Assembly (NCBI GenBank): GCA_020912385.1 | Contig: CP087206.1 | Coordinates: forward strand, 4,154,001 to 4,218,000 | Direction of reading: 5' to 3' | Source of the DNA: Neofusicoccum parvum | Taxonomy: Eukaryota > Ascomycota > Dothideomycetes > Botryosphaeriales > Botryosphaeriaceae | Length of the DNA: 64,000 nucleotides | Part shown: positions 60,637-64,000 of the stretch, in pieces | Layout: the number at the start of each line of letters is the position of its first letter | Position numbering within the stretch: the stretch's first letter is position 1 | Program-made: the position numbers and the translations under genes | Notes under the pieces: model-generated | What the model was told of the DNA's origin: nothing | The model's database searches: none | Seen by the model: the letters and a program-made list of their open reading frames with translations, nothing else

Positions 60637-61776
60637 ATGGGCTTCTTCCAGGCACAGATTCCGGCGCTGCCAGCGGACGTTTCGCTCTGCGGGCAGACAG
60701 TCATCGTGACCGGTGCAACCGGCGGAATTGGCTATGAGGTTTCCCTCCAACTGTTGCGGCTCGGGGCAACGAACCTGATCCTCGCTGTCCGCAACATCCA
60801 GAAAGGCTCAGCTGCGCGTCTCTCGCTGCTGGCTGATGAGCAAGTCCGCGCCACGAACGCTGCAGCCAAGATCAAGGTTCTCGAGCTCGACCTCTCCGAC
60901 CATCACAGCGTCGCGGCTTTTGCTTCGCGCGTTCTAAGGACAGAGGACAGGCTTGACTTGCTGCTCCTCAACGCGGGTATCAACCTGGCGCACTTCGCAA
61001 AAAGCCCCTCCGGCCATGAACTGTACGCACGACGACATCCCCATTGCTCTTTGTCTTCTTCGATTCTGACACAGACTAGGTGCATGCAAGTCAACGTGCT
61101 CTCGAACGCACTCCTATCACTCCTCCTGCTCCCCCTACTCCAGAAGACGGGCCACAGCACCGCCAGCCACCGTCCAGCAATCACCTGGGTCGGCTCGCTG
61201 GCGCAAGCCTTCAACTCGCTCGAAGGCAATCCGCTGCCCAGCTCGGAGGCAATCCTGCCGCACTACGCGTCCGAGGAGCACTACTCACGCCTGCGGCGCT
61301 ACGCCGACACGAAACTGTTTGTGGCAATGTTCGTGCGCGTGTTCGCCGCCCACCTGCCGAAAGACGCCGTCGTGGTGGTGAACAACATCTGCCCCGGGAC
61401 CGTCAACACCGGCGCCGACAACGCCCTGCCCTTCTGGCTGCGCGTGCCCATGAACCTCAATCGTGCGGTTCGTGCACGCTCGGTCGAGGAGGGTGCGAGA
61501 GCCGTGCTGTGGGCTGCGGTCGCCTCTCGCGAGCTTGCGGGCGAGGGCCCTGGTGGGAAAAACGGGGTTTACATTGCAGATAATGCAATTACCAGGTACG
61601 GGTCTTTCTTCTTCTTCGTCTTATCACTGACCTTATTCTGACCTTTTCAAAGCCTTGCTCCCTTCGCCAACAGTCCTGAAGGCCTCTTGTTCGAACAGAG
61701 ACTCTGGGATGAGATACTTGCGGAAGCCAAGCAGGTCGATGGAAGAGCGGGAGATGGTTTGGCTCTTGAGATCTGA
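60637..61776 (+). CDS. Short-chain dehydrogenase (retinol-dehydrogenase-like SDR)
   Basis: An NAD(P)-dependent oxidoreductase. Three exons: 60637-61022, 61080-61595 and 61674-61776, about 334 residues. The cofactor motif is VIVTGATGGIGYE, with LELDLSDHHSVAAF, then LLLLNAGIN (NAG). Splicing of intron 1 (donor GTACGC) gives GHELCMQVNVLSNALLSLLLLP. The active site is AITWVGSLA (Ser) and RYADTKLF (YxxxK form: Tyr-Ala-Asp-Thr-Lys). The last exon gives SPEGLLFEQRLWDEIL and the stop at 61776. The in-frame ATG at 60637 is the first in the frame that gives the family N-terminus. It shares a 457-base promoter with the PKS-NRPS, so it is the best candidate tailoring enzyme for that product. Confidence 0.92.
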
Positions 61777-62184
61777 TTGAGGCTGTGGCCAAGATCTGGC
61801 TGTCGTTTTCCCTTTGTTTTGCTATCTTTACGGTAGAAATAAGAGGTTCACTGTCGAAATCAACCGGGCTGCCTGCCAGTGACACAGATGAATTACAATG
61901 AGTGCTTGCCCTGATTTCCTGTTCTGGGCATCGAGCATCGCTCTTCAAGTTCAGCGTTCAAGTAAAGAGAGCGTACCTTAAAATAGAGGAATCAAAAATG
62001 AATGTACCGGAAATCATGGATTTCCTCACCGCCGTACATCTTGTTGAAGACCGAGTTTCTGCAAGAGATTGGCACCGTCAAAGTCGGAACCATGTAAGGC
62101 CCTCGAAGAGGCAGCAGAGCGGAAGACTTCCAATGCCCTGCCGCTGGACCGTCCCAAAACTTAAGACGGTGCCAAGGAGGAGCC
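61777..62184. other. Convergent intergenic region
   Basis: 408 bases between the converging SDR and DUF2306 genes. Short frames without motifs. It presumably holds terminators. Confidence 0.5.
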
Positions 62185-63461
62185 TCAAGCAGCCAACTCC
62201 AGTACGCTATCCCCCTGCACCCGGTCCTCCCCTCCATTACCACTCTCACTTCCATCTCCCTTCCCCTCGCCCACCACTTCCTTCATGATCCACGGCTCCG
62301 CATCTCCCAATCTGTCGGCCACGAGCCCGGCACTACCCGGATTCTTGTATCCCCTGGCGCGCTGCCGCTCCCAGCTCACGCGCCTCAGCCGCTCCTCCTC
62401 AGCGCCGGTCAGCCGCAGATACACCTCGACACCGACAGCGTGCAGGACCAGAGCCAGGGTGCCAGCGGCGGCGAAGCTGACCTCGAGCGCGGCGCTGTTG
62501 CGGGCGCGGTCGGGGCCCAGGGCGGCGCGCACGGGGACCAGGCCGTCAGCGGCAGCCAGCAGGGCGGCGTTGGCGGGGGCGCACAGCGGGAAGGCGGCGT
62601 GCAGGGCAGACGCGTTGCCGGCGTGGACGTACAGCAGCTGCGGGCACGACATCAGCGCGTGGTGGGCGCGGCCGCCCGGCGCGGTGGAGGCGGGCCAGCG
62701 CGTCAGCACCGCGGCCGCGAGCGCCTGGATCAGCCGCAGCGTGATGATGAAGCCCAGGTAGAACCACGTGCGCAGCATCCACGCGCGGTGCTGGTCCAGC
62801 TGCTGCCGTCGGATGTTGTACAGCGCGAGCCCGAAGGTGGCGGTCGTGGCCAGGCCGACGAGCCCGATGAAGGCCTGCGTGACGAGATCCCCTGGAGGAG
62901 GCGTTAGTCGGGGAGGCGCTGGACGGGAGCGATGCGACGTGGGGGCGGTGGCTTGAGGCTGGGGTGGAGCAGAGGGATGCGTATACCTCCCATGGCGGTA
63001 TCGGCCAGCATCATGGCGCCGGCGTTGCCGACGACCATCAGCAGTACGGCGATGTAGCCAGCGATGCGGTGATAGAGGATGCACCGGTGTCGGATGGCGG
63101 GAACGAACTGAAACACGGCAAGCAGCCCGCCAGGCAGCGATGTGGCGAGATGGAGTCCCATGGCAACCTTGTAGCGAGGGAACTGCGTGATCCAGTAGCA
63201 TGCGGACGGCAGGCCCGTGGACCCGTCATTGGCAGGAACGGCAGGGCAGAAGCGGCCGGTAAGACTCAGGTACTGCAGCCGTGCGAGGACAAAGCCGAAT
63301 AGTGCGCCGCCGAAGATGAACCCTGGTGATTGCAGCGTCAGTGCGAGCCTTCACGGCCGTGGGGGCGAGGATGACGAATTACACAGCGTGAAGTTGTAGC
63401 CTTTGGAGAAGCCCAGCGGGCGGTAGAGCTTCCTCGCGGAGCGGACGAAGGCGTTGGACAT
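62185..63461 (-). CDS. DUF2306 multipass membrane protein
   Basis: Three exons: 63461-63383, 63322-62987 and 62891-62185, about 373 residues. The start MSNAFVRSARKLYRPLGFSKGYNF leads into the first helix (WFIFGGALFGFVLARL), formed across intron 1. Then follow KVAMGLHLATSLPGGLLAVFQFVP and RIAGYIAVLLMVVGNAGAMML, and after intron 2 DLVTQAFIGLVGLATTATFGLALY. QQLDQHRAWMLRTWFYLGFIITLRLIQ follows, then one late helix. The HRxxGY and HRAWM histidines resemble haem-ligating positions suggested for this family. The C-terminal tail is Gly/Glu-rich and cytoplasmic. Function unknown. It lies beside the PKS-NRPS/SDR pair, converging with the SDR. Confidence 0.8.
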
Positions 63462-64000
63462 GGTCTTGCTGTTTGTCGAAGGATTGGGAATGAGGATCGA
63501 GCGTGCGTCTTGGAGCAGCGACAGATGGCGAAGCGATGGCTCTTCAGCTTGCTCGCGCGATTGCGGCGGCCAGTCGAGTTGAAGCAGCGCGCGAGGCCCT
63601 CTCGCGGCGCCCCATTCTTGAGGACCGCGGCGACGGGCTCATCCTGTCCGGAGTATCAGGCGTTGGTGGCGCAGAGAATCCTCCTCGCGATGGAGTCCAG
63701 GACTGTGCCGCTGAGTTTGACGGAGGAGAGGATGGGACTGTGGTCGGGGACGAGGTTGTTCCGGCGGCACACGCTTCAGGATCGGTGCTCCACTGCGGCA
63801 CAAGGGCCGTGCCGTTCCGGAGGGATAGCGGCGGGCGAGGGTCCTATTGGGGCAACAGGAGCGATGGCGGCATCCACAGCTCGGCCGACCAATCCCTGAC
63901 CAACAATGCCGCCATTCCAGCGCCGGAGTGCGTGCGCTCCCGAGATCCTGGAGAAGGATCCGGACGGCATGCGGCCAGGCGAAAGGAGCCTTCAGGAACC
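63462..64000. other. GC-rich right edge
   Basis: Upstream of the DUF2306 gene. Overlapping open frames on both strands reflect high GC. One plus-strand frame from ATG 63537 runs open to the window end and is listed separately. Promoter sequence for the DUF2306 gene is expected at the start of this stretch. Confidence 0.4.
63537..64000 (+). CDS. Open frame running off the right edge (uncertain)
   Basis: From the ATG at 63537 a frame stays open for more than 150 codons to the end of the window (start MALQLARAIAAASRVEAAREA, then a Gly/Asp-rich part). It could be the 5' part of a gene. GC-rich DNA allows long chance frames, and antisense frames also exist here. No domain is recognised. Confidence 0.22.

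Overview
The window is nuclear DNA of a filamentous ascomycete (Pezizomycotina). Most genes carry several short introns of about 45-115 bases with GT...AG ends and CTAAC/CTGAC-like branch points. The gene families are typical of that group: a HET-domain protein, C2H2 plus Zn2Cys6 transcription factors, PDR-type ABC transporters, fungal P450s, berberine-bridge-type and vanillyl-alcohol-type flavin oxidases, and an iterative PKS-NRPS megasynthase. I recognise no close species. Splice sites were assigned by eye from frame continuity and family motifs.

Left part (1-20 kb): a composite zinc-finger regulator runs off the left edge on the minus strand. It is divergent from a secreted-or-cytosolic CocE/NonD-type hydrolase. 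Next come a P450 (minus), a HET-domain protein, an F-box protein, a short-chain dehydrogenase (minus), a gene-poor stretch of about 2.8 kb, and an epoxide hydrolase.

Middle part (20-48 kb): a full-size PDR ABC transporter, a secreted alpha/beta-hydrolase, a single-pass membrane protein (minus), a GC-rich repeat-bearing gap, an unknown nuclear-looking protein, and a second C2H2+Zn2Cys6 regulator. After these lies a divergent P450 / vanillyl-alcohol oxidase pair whose shared promoter is packed with two repeated motifs. A secreted GH127-like enzyme (minus), a secreted BBE-like FAD oxidase and a repeat-bearing DUF3433 membrane protein follow.

Right part (48-64 kb): a reducing PKS-NRPS of about 3,946 residues (minus; KS-AT-DH-ER-KR-ACP-C-A-T-R-like) is divergently paired with a short-chain dehydrogenase. 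A DUF2306 membrane protein follows, then an open frame of uncertain status at the edge.

The most plausible biosynthetic unit is the PKS-NRPS with its divergent SDR, and possibly the neighbouring BBE-like oxidase and DUF3433 protein. The P450/vanillyl-alcohol oxidase pair looks like a separate phenolic-compound module under common control. The two composite zinc-finger factors, the ABC transporter and the epoxide hydrolase could serve either module; that is inference from proximity only.
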